This document shows positions 53,784-64,000 of a stretch of 64,000 nucleotides of DNA, piece after piece. The first letter of the stretch is position 1; each line of letters opens with the position of its first letter. Below the pieces are notes generated by a model. The model was not told the origin of the DNA, did not search any database, and saw only the letters and a list, made by a program, of their open reading frames with translations. The DNA is from Ceratodon purpureus (lineage: Eukaryota; Streptophyta; Bryopsida; Pseudoditrichales; Ditrichaceae). The stretch lies in contig CM026421.1 of NCBI GenBank assembly GCA_014871385.1, positions 26,158,752 to 26,222,751 on the forward strand, written 5' to 3'. The position numbers and the translations under genes are program-made.

Positions 53784-55743
53784 CTGTATAAGATGAGCTA
53801 AAAGTAGAGGTATTAGGGGTGCATTTTCTAATGATGTTGAAGTTATTCAAAGACCAAGTTTCTTGTCCAAGACTTTTGTTAAAAAAATCAAATCACCAAT
53901 AAAATCTTGTTACAAGAAGTATTAGCGGCCATATTGTTTTTTCATCCATACTTGAAGTTTTCCTCCAAGAGAAATCTTGGCCGTAGTGTAATCCAAACTA
54001 GAGAAGAGTCTCACTTCCAACCAATCAAATTGTCCCATTCCCTTGTATTCATGACGGGTGGACTTCTCCACCATAGAGTAAAGCAGCCCTAAATTTGTTA
54101 TTATTCAATGTCTAGTTGTGGCCACTCAGTTATTATTTTCTTTCCTTCTCCCAAAGAATTGGCACAGGGAATCGTTAGGTTGACCCATGTCCAATTATGT
54201 TGAGCTTTCCGAAGCATTCCATTGATCTCCTCCCTATTACGCAAACTTTGGGGTGGGAGTAAGTAATGTAATAACCTACACTGAAGTATACAGCCAAGCC
54301 TTGAGCTGTTGATTCCAGATAACAGAAGGGTCTGTGATGGCAAGAGTAACTTATGTAATGCACAAGTAGCCACCACGCAAACTTGGTCAGTGACAGAAGG
54401 CACTGCGGCGTACTTAGGATCAAATAAGTTAGATTGGCCGGCCATTCGCATCCCTTTCAGTTGCTTAATAATTGAATTTATCTCCGTAGTGCTTATATGA
54501 GAAAAGGGGCCTTGCACGCAAGAGGGCTTCCAAATAAGTATCTCTCCGTGTCAGGGTATGCACGGGATACCAATTTATATGATAGCTGGACTTCTAAGGT
54601 GTGAGAATGATAGGTGCACTTCTATCATCCTGTGACACAGGCCTCTAAAATCAGATAATTGTACCTTGAATGAATTATTGCTACTTACTTCTCTAAGCAT
54701 GCATTGTCATCCATTTTTTTAATATGGTTCGTTTTTGTGATCAAAAATCATCAATACTACTGAGTATAATCTGCCATGATGTTGTATACATCATAGCATT
54801 TGACAATCTCCGCACTTTTTTGGAAGGCCCAAGACCCTGTTGTTCTCTCAAAAATTCTCGTTGGTAAAAGTATTTAAAGAAGAGAAAGGAACAAAAACAT
54901 GAATGTCTAGCAAGGGATACAGAGAATGCCATGATCTACTGTAAAGTTAATCACATGGAAAATAAAACATAGACTCTATTTTTTTTTTTTAACATATGGT
55001 ATTAATAATTAAACACAAATATTTCCATCAAACTAAGGCTTGATGATCAAAAAATTAATGGCAATGGCCAAAATATAATGTGCACCATAAAATAGAAAGC
55101 TAGGTATAGATAATGCTACAGGATAGCAAACATTTCTCATTAGGCTACACAAGTTGACGAAGATACAATTCACACGTTGAGTGCAAACACAGAGGAGTTG
55201 AATCCAAGCCAACACACTTCCACAACACAAAGATACTGAGGTAGTGATATACCCCAACATAATTGGGGTGTCCACAACACAATGCAAACAACAAATCATA
55301 AGGCTCAAACCCTCTTACACCACACACAAGCAAAGAGAACCCAAAATCATTTTAACACTATGTACTCCACCTCAGTGAATGAACCAACACCATCACAAAA
55401 TCAAGGCCTACACATACAAAAACTCATATTTGACTAAGTTTATAAGAAATAAAGATTAATAGATAGGATAGTACTATAGAAAATCAGACACAATTGTTAT
55501 AAAGATTCATTATTGAAAGATAGCACAAAGTTGAAACTGTATTAAATTTTCCATTGACCTATAAAACAACATGCCTAATGATTGAAATTCCTTTGTGGAT
55601 AGTAGATATGGTGGTGTAAGTTTGGCGTTCTTGTCACCAAAAGTTACAAACTAAAATTTAGGAGCTCATCCTAACCACATCAATTTGAAGTCGAACGGTT
55701 GGTTCACACTATGTCCAAATTTTGAGAGGCCGTTGGTAACTTG
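53784..55743. other. Intergenic, no gene seen
   Basis: A 138-codon minus-strand open frame at 54101-54517 has no recognisable motif, and no splice partners were found. A T run lies near 54979. Otherwise nothing seen. Confidence 0.45.
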
Positions 55744-56361
55744 GTTTGGACCAGGGTTGTTCAAATAGACGTCCGACCCGGCTCCGGACGTCAAGACGTC
55801 CGACCCGGACGTCCCCCGTCATGGACGTGGCGTCCCCGACGCTCGAAAATTACGTCGCGGTAATAATTTTGCGACCCCGGAGGGGTAAAAACATTCCCCA
55901 GCCGTCCGATCGGCCGATCCCGCCACCACGCCTAATCTCGGCCGTCCGTTCGCGGGGACGGCTGCGGAGACGGCCGCGGGGTCGTTGGGGACGGCCGCAC
56001 GTCGATCCGACAGCCAAGATGCGGCCGTGCTGGCACATCGCGGGCCGTCGGATGTGGGCGGCCCTCCTGGGCCGTCGGATCCCACGGCCGTCGCCGTGGC
56101 CGACCGTGGGGACGGCCTCGGGGACGGCCGCGGGATCCGACGGCCCGGATCGACCCCGTCGCAGGCCATCGGGGACTGATCGAGCGGCGCGGCCGACCGC
56201 GGGCCGTCCGATCCCGCGGCCGTCCCCGTGGCCGTCCCCGCGGTCGGCAACGGCGACGGCCGCAGGATCGGACGGCCCGCGGCCGGCATGGTTGGCCGCG
56301 GAGGGCAGTCCGATCCCGCGGCCGTCCGCGTGGGCGACCGCGTGGAGACGCAGCCGTCCCC

Positions 56362-57220
56362 GGCGACGGCCGCAAATCAGAAAAAAAAAATCCCGAATCT
56401 TAAAATCTTCATAACTTCTTCAAAACGTCTCCAAATTGGGCTTATGAGGTGTTTTTTGGCATCTACATTTCCTGTAGATGCCAAAAAACATCTCATAAGT
56501 CCAATTTGGACAAGTTTTGAAGAAGTTACGGGAATTTGGAGATTTCGGGGAGTTGAGGGGTCGGCCGTCGGCGGGGACGGGGGGCCGACCTCCGGCGACG
56601 GCCGTGGGGACGGGGGGCCGACCCCCGGCGACGGCCGCGGGGACGGCCCCCCGTCTGCTTGGAGGCGGGGTCTCGCATGGCCTTCCTTCTTCTCTTGCGT
56701 TTTCTCTAGAGACGGCCATTCCTCCCCTCCTCCCCTCGTCCAACCTTGACAAAAAAGTTCTGTTTCTAGATACTCTAAAAACAAAATCAATACCGAATTA
56801 GAAATTTCAGACATATCCCTGAAATCATGAAAAATGTCCAAAAGATTTTGTAATCGGGATTGTGGGATCCGCCTTGATGTTGGGGTATACTTTAGAAGAA
56901 GATATTTATGCCGTTCAATTGTTGGTGCTCTACTTTGGTTTGCAAACATAATCTCAATGTCTAGAAGGAAGATTACATTTGTTTTGGAAATGAAATTATG
57001 GCCCATGGGCCTATAGACGAGGGAGGTATACGATGGGGGATACAACTTAAAAAATAATGAGAAGCTTGTAAAAAATAATATTCGTTTATTTGAAGACATT
57101 ATTTCGTTAGGCAATAAAGTTAAAGGAGAACTCGACATGGATTTCTCTTACATTAATATGACAAGTTTGTATGTTTTTGGCTTTAATTTTATAAGGCAAG
57201 ACAAATTCTTTTTTCCATGA
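56362..57220 (+). repeat. Left long inverted arm of the foldback element
   Basis: Matches the reverse complement of 58802-59630 with scattered changes. It is about 30 bases longer because of one extra GC-rich unit near 56575-56640. It carries its own hairpin at 56411-56528. Confidence 0.85.
56411..56528. repeat. 57-bp-arm hairpin inside left arm
   Basis: Arms 56411-56467 and 56473-56528 pair with few mismatches around a five-base loop. Confidence 0.85.
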
Positions 57221-58801
57221 AAATGCTCTTTTCCTAATTAATTGCTTTAATTTAAAATTATGCCCACTGTAGTTTGTATATCTTAGTGTTATTGAATTTA
57301 TTTCTTATGTTTTCAAATACCATTTTATTCTATGTAATTTTAATTAACTATTTTCTAATTATTGTCTCGTGCTTTATCTAATCCTTTAATCTTTAAGAAA
57401 AAAGTCCTTTCTAAGTTGGATATTTTTATTTAGTTTCTTCTTTTGCCATAATGTTATCACCATGACATGGTTTTTTCTATTCACTTCATACTCCTCATTT
57501 CTTCTTGTATGTCATTTCCACTCTTGCAATTATTATTATTATTTTTTATTTGATCTTTTATTCTAATTATCTTTTTGATTTATTATTACCTCTCATGTAC
57601 TTTTTTTATTTTTTGTTTTTTCCCTTGATATCTATCTTCTCTATACACATCTATTTCCTTCAAACCTTTTCCCATTGTAGTTTGTCTGTCTCGCGGTTAT
57701 TTGTTATGTTTCATTTACTGTCATATTGTATTTTATTTCAATTGTCTGTTTTTTATTATTGTCTTGTACATAATATAATCCCCTAATCTTTTATTTATTT
57801 TTCCTTTCTTCCGATAGGCAAAAGTAAAAAGATAGAATGGGAGACAGATTAGAGGAATATTAAATAAATAAATAGATGATGGAAGAGGAATGGAAGGATA
57901 GGAAAATGAGAAGATAAAATGGAAGAAGAATGTTAAGATAAAAAACTAAAGAGACGATAGAATGGAAAAATAGTGTAATAATATAAAGTTCAGAGTATAG
58001 AATGGAATAATAGTGTAATAATAAAATAACAAGAAGATAGAATGGAAGGCAAATGGAAAAAGTATAAAAATAAAAGGTAGAATCGGAGACTAAGGAAAGA
58101 ATACAAAATAATTAAATACTTAAATAAATAAATAAACAAATATAAATTTTTGGCTATAAAGTATGTGTTTGTATTTCCACATTTAGATGAATCCACATGT
58201 TATGTCTTTCATTCATAAAAATAATGATTATGAATCACCTTTAAGATGGAAAAAAATCATAAGTCTCAGAATAAAAAATTGACGAGATTTGTTAAACTTT
58301 AAGCCATATAGACTCGGTGTTTGTCTAAAAGGAATGGAAGGCAAACAATGTGGCATTCACTTGCCGAAGTACTCAAATGTAATACTAGCATATCTTTCAT
58401 TTCAAAAACAAGAAACAGTTCTCTTAATGTCAACTCCCAAACCTTCAAAATTCACTCACCTTTTAAAATTAAACATCCACCCTTGTCAGATTGCTTGGTT
58501 TTTTAATTAATTAATCAATTTATTTATTATTAGAACTAATGTTTGTTGTATTTAAATTTCTATCCTCTATCACTTATAATGAATTTTTTGTCCACCATCT
58601 TCGACTTCTAATTCAACGTTACAATCCTCAATTCTATTTAATGTGTCCTCCAACCTCCTTCACACAATTTCAACTTCTATCTAATTTGATTTGAAATCTA
58701 ATTTCTAAGTGTTACGTCCTCTACAACATACCTTCCAAATCCTCTCATTCAAATTCATTTCTAAATTTCAAGTTTATCCTTTATTTAATTCCAATGTTCC
58801 A

Positions 58802-59630
58802 TTTATGGAAAAAGGGATTTGTCTTGCCATATAAAATTAAAGCCAAAAACATACAAACTTGTCATATTAATGTAAGAGAAATCCATGTCGAGTTCTCTTT
58901 TAATTTTATTACCTAACGAAATAATGTCTTCAAATAAAAGAATATTATTTTTTATAAGCTTCTCATTACCTTTTAAGTTGTACCCCCCATCGTATACATC
59001 CCTCGTCTATACGCCCATGGGCCATAATTTCATTTCCAAAACAAGTGTATTCTTCCTTCTAAACATTGAGATTATGTTTGCAAACCATAGTAGAGCACCA
59101 ACAATTGAACGGCATAAATATCTCCTTCTAAAGTATACTCCAACATCAAGGCGGATCCCACAATCCCGATTACAAAATCTTTTGGACATTTTCCATGATT
59201 TCAGGGATATGTCTGAAATTTCTAATTCGGTATTGATTTTGTTTTTAGAGTATCTAGAAACAGAACTTTTTTGTCAAGGTTGGACGAGGGGAGGAGGGGA
59301 GGGATGGCCGTCTCTAGAGAAAACGCAAGAGAAGAAGAAAGGCCATGCGAGACCCCGCCTCCAAGCGGACGGGGGGCCGTCCCCACCGCCGTCACCGGGG
59401 TCGGCCCCCCGTCCCCACCGACGGCCGACCCCTCAACTCCCCGAAATCTCCAAATTCCCGTAACTTCTTCAAAACTTGTCCAAATTGGACTTATGAGATG
59501 TTTTTTGGCATCTACAGGAAATGTAGATGCCAAAAAACACCTCATAAGCCCGATTTGGATACGTTTTGAAGAAGTTATGAAGATTTTAAGATTCGGGATT
59601 TTTTTTTTTTTTAATTTGCGGCCGTCTCCG
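58802..59630 (-). repeat. Right long inverted arm of the foldback element
   Basis: Inverted partner of 56362-57220. A nested hairpin lies at 59461-59577. Confidence 0.85.
59461..59577. repeat. Hairpin inside right arm
   Basis: Counterpart of the 56411-56528 hairpin, with stem about 56 bp and a few-base loop around 59518. Confidence 0.85.
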
Positions 59631-59639
59631 CGGCCGTCG

Positions 59640-59915
59640 CCGGGGACGGCCTCCCCTCCGCGGCGACGGCAAGGGGCCGCCGCCGGGGACGGCCCGCCCA
59701 CCGCGGCGACGGCAAGGGGCCGTTGCCGGGGACGGCCCCCCCCACCGCGGCGACGGCAAGGGGCCGTTGCCGGGGACGGCCCCCCCCCACCGCGGCGACG
59801 GAAGGGGCCGTCGCCGGGGACGGCCCCCCCCTCCGCGGCGACGGCAAGGGGCCGTCGCCGGGGACGGCCACCCCCTCCGCGGCGACGGCAAGGGGTCGTC
59901 GCCGGGGACGGCCCC
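59640..59915. repeat. GC-rich minisatellite, period 43-45 bases, about six copies
   Basis: CCGCGGCGACGG recurs near 59658, 59701, 59745, 59790, 59833 and 59878, each followed by AAGGGGCCGT and CCGGGGACGG. Composition is over 80% G+C by eye. Confidence 0.85.
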
Positions 59916-60001
59916 TTCCCGACGCGGCCGACGGCCCCCCCCCCCGCTCCGCGGCGACGGCCGCACCCTCCCCCGCAACCCCTCCCCCGCGTAGAAGGTG
60001 T

Positions 60002-60023
60002 GGTTTCACCCCGGGGTGAAACC
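60002..60023. repeat. Perfect 22-bp palindrome
   Basis: GGTTTCACCCC followed directly by its reverse complement, about 110 bases inside the right end of the hAT element. Confidence 0.9.
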
Positions 60024-60138
60024 TATGCGGGTGATTTTTTTTTTCTAAGTCACAGGACGTCCTCTGGCGCTGGCGGACGTCCGCGGACGTCCCCACGTCC
60101 CGAGCGTCCTGGACGACCGTGACAACCCTGGTTTGGAC

Positions 60139-62785
60139 CAATGAAAATGTTGAAATGCTCAAAGTCCAGCCTCTTGCCCTTCACTGTAAGGGCTAAAGTC
60201 CAAAAAATTTCGCATCCAAAAATGTCTAAGTGGCAAGTTTACTTTTAGGAAATTATCGTGCCAAAGCGACGACCTCTCGAGCAATAGTTTGGATTGAGTA
60301 AAATGTTTGACCCAAAATTCTCTTGAGAGGCCTAACTTATTTTTCATTGGGCTTGGTCTCTCGACATAGTTTGGTTTAGCAAAGTAACAGTCGTCCTCTC
60401 AACTTGGGCATAGTCTGAATCGCCCCTAACTCAAACTTCTGATGTAAAACCCATTTCAAGTGTGAATTCATTCCCAATACATCAAAATACTGGTTGTAAT
60501 GAGGATTTTGAACTTTTAATGGTTAAGGTGTACAGGTCCTTCAGTCACGGAAGTTGATAGGAAAAACCGGAGTTAGTTATGTGTATGGCGGTCACTCCAT
60601 GCTGACTGGAGTTTCAGGTGAGCTTTCACCTCTTAGTATTTTTGAAGAGGCTCCTGTGCATGGTAAATCTGCATAATTTGCTCAATTGTGAACCGACCCT
60701 AAAGGATTTTTGAAAGAGACAGTATATTGGTTAATCATAATTATATCATGATGTATCATTGTAGGTTAGGAAGATGTGGATGGATGTGTGGCCACTGTCC
60801 GTATGTGATGGATCAGTGTGTACATTTTTCACCCTCCACCAAAATACGATCCGACAATCTTCACAGGACGCACTGTACAGGAAGCATGTTCTCTGAATGA
60901 AGCCTGTATGGCTGGTGCTACAAAGACGGCCTAGTACTCACTCTCTATGATTGCAAATGCTGCTAGATAGCATCCAAATGGCAACATACTTCTCAGTAAA
61001 CCATACATTCTGGTACAGGGATCTCAGTAAAATTTACTGTTGCAATTTGAATTAAGATTCAAATAAAGAAGACCTTAAATGATGCTTCTCTAAACTTCTA
61101 CAGTACATAATTTTCCCATGTATTCAAGTATTTGATTTTAATTTTTTATGTTATATATAGAATCTATACAATAGAAATTTTTGAAAATTCGAAACCTTTT
61201 ATGAAAATCTAGAAAAATCTTATAGAAAGTATAATGAAGTGTATAAGAAATAAACAACTAACAAATAAAATATGACAAGACTTTAAAAGAATGATCAATC
61301 CTTCACAACTTTAGAGCCTTGTCTTTTTTCTGCATTTTATTAAAAAAACATTGATGGCCACTTGAGGGAGAATTGAAGTTTCTTTCAAAAACTAATCTAT
61401 TCTCTCCAAAGAACATATAATTGTCTTGGTGCTAATAAGGCAAAGGGACAATAATAACATAGGCTTCTAAACCTCCATAAACAATTGATGATGGGATCAT
61501 TTTAAGACAACATTAGTGGCTCTTTATGACTTGTTCTCCTAATAATTCAACACTACTTCTTTCTGGTAACTTACAAGTGTTGATACTTATAAGCACTAAG
61601 TGTCATAGACTCAAACTCTTACTTTTGGACCTTTAAAAATTCACAAAAAATTTAATGCAACTCCAAAAAATTTGAGATTATTATTTTCTCATGATCTCTA
61701 TGTTTGCCCAAATTTGAAGCATTCTTTTCACACCTCATGTGCAATTTAACTATGAAAGAGGCTCCAAAAGGGTCCGAACGTGGTACCGCTTCATTCCTTT
61801 CTGAGACAAAGTGTTTCCTTCCATGCATCGAAAGGGGGGAGTAGATCTTTACTTCCATACCTTTGTCCTGTGGGCATTGGCTTGGGGGTGGATCAAACAG
61901 ACACTTAATTCACTTCGGTCTCCTCCGGAGACCGTAGTTTCTCTCTCTCTCCATGCAGCGAAGGCATTTGGGTTTGACGCTTTGATGTAAAACCCAAGAA
62001 ACGGATACCCAGCTCTCTTACAATGCAATTGGGGGAATTTGACAGCCTCTCTCAGCCTTCGGCCAAAGCGTGAACCGCGGAGAAGGCTAAATCCCCTGTA
62101 GTGAGCTTAGCTGGCACGGCACGCGCGGCCGCGGCGGCCGCGGTTTTCCCCCTCGCCGTCGCCGCCGCGGTAACATGGTAAATTCTGGACACGGTAACTT
62201 CCCCGACGCCCGGAACACTGGCCAATGTCACAGCAAACTCCCGCCGAGACACTGGGCCACACATACCATACATCCCATCGCATGCCATGCCATCGCCATG
62301 GCCATGGCCATGGCCGCCCACTTTGAAGGGTACTGTAGTTATTGCGCAGTGTTTTGGCCTGCGTGTTTAGGGTTGATTGTGGACATTTGTTTAGGGTTTA
62401 GGGATGTAGGAAATGGCTGTCTGTTTGATGCAGCAGTGTCTACAGCGTGGTGTCCTCCTAACATCGTGTTTGAAACTGCAACTTTTGACGCCACTGTCGC
62501 TAAACCCTAAAACCTGACTGGCATCCGTTTCTTAGATTTGATAATGTCTTGCGGCACCGTTCCTCGCTATCGAATCGTCTGGAGGGTAGCCGTGTGACAA
62601 CATTTTAGCATGCCGGTGTCAAAATTGACGTGTATTCCTCGGTTTTCCGTGTCAATATGCACGTCGTTGCTGTATGCACCAACTAGGTTTAGGGGTTCGC
62701 GGTCGTGACACTCTCGGACAGCCGTAGTGGAGGCCGCGGTGAATGCGGCCGCGCGATCGAGAAGCTGCCGTTAGTAACTGCCTTT
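60139..62785. other. Intergenic and 5' flank of the last gene
   Basis: 60.1-61.9 kb: no gene seen, AT-rich. 61.9-62.8 kb: GC-richer, with alternating GCGGCC runs near 62125 and a CCATGG tandem at 62296-62315. It probably holds the promoter and leader of the last gene. Confidence 0.5.
62391..62510. promoter_or_regulatory. Telo-box motifs upstream of the last gene
   Basis: TTAGGGTTT at 62391-62399 and AAACCCTAA at 62502-62510, with a TTAGGGTT variant near 62367. Telo-boxes are known promoter elements of plant growth-related genes and Polycomb targets. Here they lie 275-395 bases before the proposed start. Confidence 0.4.
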
Positions 62786-64000
62786 ATGGCGATGCCGAAG
62801 ATCCTGACCTCGCCAACGCCCGGAGCTGATTCCCATTCTTCCGAAGCTGCTGGTGTACAGAATCCCGAAAAGCACAGGCTGTCGGAGGTCGATGTCCAGA
62901 TCCTTGCAAACATCGAGAGGTCGGTTCAAAATCCACCGGAGGGTCCATTTGGGACACGAGATCTTACATGGACCCCGGAATTCAGAGCACGCCGTGGGAA
63001 GCATGGTCGGGATTGTGTCGTTCAGCAATGTTACATCCCAGCAACACGTATTCAAGATTTCATTGATGGAGTTCAAAGTGGGAAAGAGGGGACCCAATGC
63101 GTGTTCCGGGAGACCAAGGAAAATCATAAGCGGGCGGAGGATGCGAAGGAGGGGCCGCGAACTCCTCTCGACTTCGCAAGGTTTGTTCTGCTTCCACAGT
63201 CCTTAATTCCTGGGTTTAGGGTTCCCTCATCTAGTGTCACAGACTAATGTCCTTCCTTTCCATGTAGATGGCACTGCGAATATGGTCCCGAAGATTACTC
63301 TGGAATAGTGAAAACTATATCCACGGATCTTCTACCTAGAGCACGGAAGAAGTTGACTATTGTGAAGGTCACCTCAGCAACTGAAGAAGGGCTTGCCAAG
63401 AAATCCCCTACCAAGCGACAAGCGAAGAGGAAGGCGCCACGGAAGTTCAAGCCCAAGCCCAGTGTCCCTCTTGATCTGAATGCAATCCCCGAGGAAGAGG
63501 AGGACGATGAAATACCGGTAAAACCAACAAGGAAGCGGGCCCCGAGGAAGAAAATTGCATCGACAGGAAACGCAGGACAGTGTTCCGAACAGCCCACTTC
63601 TATCAACGCCGTGCATCCCGCTGTTGTGTCCCGCGTATCTACCGCGCTCCTTGACCAATCCATGTGCAATACGCCAGGGTCTTCGAAAGATGCCGGGGAC
63701 GTCGTCGATCTTGCAGCCCCTTACGACCTCCCTGCAGATGTCGCCCACGTTCCAGGGCTGACGACCACGGGGTGTCACGGAAACCCAACGAAACCATTAC
63801 GTCAGAGGGGTCCCCGTAAGAAGACCGTAGACACCGTACTTCCCAGTCAGTGTTCCACTATTTCAGTTGCTGAAAAGGACGGTGTTCTACTCCCCACGAA
63901 GGTCCCCCGGAAAAGGGCTCCAAGGAAGAAGAAGCTTGATGTCACAGATGACGTTCCCGATCCACATTCCGGAGTCCGGAGCGATGCCCCTGCATGTGCC
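62786..64000 (+). CDS. 5' part of a basic-repeat, nuclear-looking protein (possibly DEMETER/ROS1-like N-terminus), runs off the window
   Basis: Exon 1 (62786-63180) and exon 2 (63268 to the window end) join at an in-phase GT-AG intron of 87 bases and give 376 residues without a stop. An RTPLDFAR/WHCEYGPEDYSGI junction spans the splice. After about residue 155 the protein is rich in Lys, Arg and Pro, with recurring units: KRKAPRK, RKRAPRKK, RQRGPRKK and RKRAPRKKK, the first followed by PLDLNAIPEEEEDDE. Basic proline repeats next to an LDLN motif recall the N-terminal Lys-rich region of DEMETER/ROS1 DNA glycosylases, but the catalytic part would lie outside the window, so identity is inference only. 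An unseen upstream exon is possible. The ATG at 62786 is the first in the frame. Confidence 0.6.

Larger units (their letters stand above)
55752..60130. mobile_element. Non-autonomous, foldback-like hAT element, 4379 bp
   Basis: The element begins CAGGGTTGT and ends ACAACCCTG (9-bp exact terminal repeat). It is flanked on both sides by the perfect 8-bp duplication GTTTGGAC (55744-55751 and 60131-60138). CAGGG ends with 8-bp duplications are diagnostic of the hAT superfamily. Inside, long inverted arms run 56362-57220 and 58802-59630, separated by an AT-rich 1.6-kb spacer. Outside the arms lie very GC-rich blocks. GACGTC occurs four times within 62 bases of the left end and three times within 75 bases of the right end, candidate transposase binding sites. 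No transposase-like frame is present. The perfect target duplication and similar arms suggest a fairly recent insertion. Confidence 0.85.

Noticed and set aside
54101..54517. 138-codon minus-strand open frame
   Set aside because: No motif, no splice partners, AT-rich surroundings; likely chance.
55746..56414. 222-codon GC-rich frame with Arg/Pro-rich repeats and its antisense partners
   Set aside because: Low-complexity translation of the GC-rich end of the hAT element; several frames are open at once, as expected from composition.
59640..59915. Regularly spaced repeats resembling a CRISPR array
   Set aside because: Units are contiguous minisatellite copies with no unique spacers, in a plant nuclear context.
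59271..60122. 283-codon frame across the right arm and minisatellite
   Set aside because: Mostly translation of the 43-45-base repeat; not a plausible protein.

Overview
This window is nuclear DNA of a land plant. It holds spliced genes with GT-AG introns for a vacuolar H+-ATPase proteolipid, a plant-type protein S-acyltransferase, a phytepsin-type aspartic protease with a saposin-like insert, a plastid-type FAD oxidoreductase and an alpha-expansin. These sit between long AT-rich intergenic stretches with transposon debris. A reverse-transcriptase-related cellular (rvt) gene, a class reported from moss but which I do not associate with seed plants, favours a moss or other seed-free plant. Species cannot be fixed from the sequence alone. 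I joined exons by hand; reading phases closed exactly at every junction for all five complete spliced genes.

Layout. 131-3094 (-): decayed hAT-type transposase gene. 11072-12364 (+): V-ATPase subunit c'', 178 aa, 4 exons. 14449-17133 (+): intronless 894-aa rvt-like protein with a complete reverse-transcriptase palm motif series. 17971-22529 (-): DHHC S-acyltransferase, 789 aa, 10 exons, tail-to-tail with the rvt gene. 30139-34520 (-): phytepsin precursor, 507 aa, 11 exons. 40832-45116 (+): 569-aa FAD-dependent oxidoreductase of the carotenoid desaturase/amine oxidase superfamily, 13 exons. 46999-49047 (-): alpha-expansin, 257 aa, 3 exons. 62786 to beyond the window end (+): 5' part of a nuclear-looking basic-repeat protein, weakly reminiscent of the N-terminus of DEMETER/ROS1 DNA glycosylases.

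Mobile DNA. The most striking non-genic structure is a 4379-bp element at 55752-60130. It starts and ends with CAGGGTTGT/ACAACCCTG, is flanked by a perfect 8-bp duplication (GTTTGGAC), and carries about 0.83-0.86 kb inverted arms. Each arm contains its own 57-bp hairpin, and GC-rich minisatellites and GACGTC motifs lie near the ends. It reads as a non-autonomous, foldback-like hAT element. Three smaller inverted-repeat elements (28650-29000, 40150-40436, about 53352-53783) and a pair of 380-bp direct repeats (37051-37430 and 39250-39630) are also present.

The genes look like independent housekeeping and cell-wall loci, not one pathway. V-ATPase c'', phytepsin and possibly the acyltransferase act in the endomembrane system, expansin acts in the wall, and the FAD enzyme acts in plastids. 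The best candidates for little-described biology are the intronless rvt gene and the foldback hAT element.
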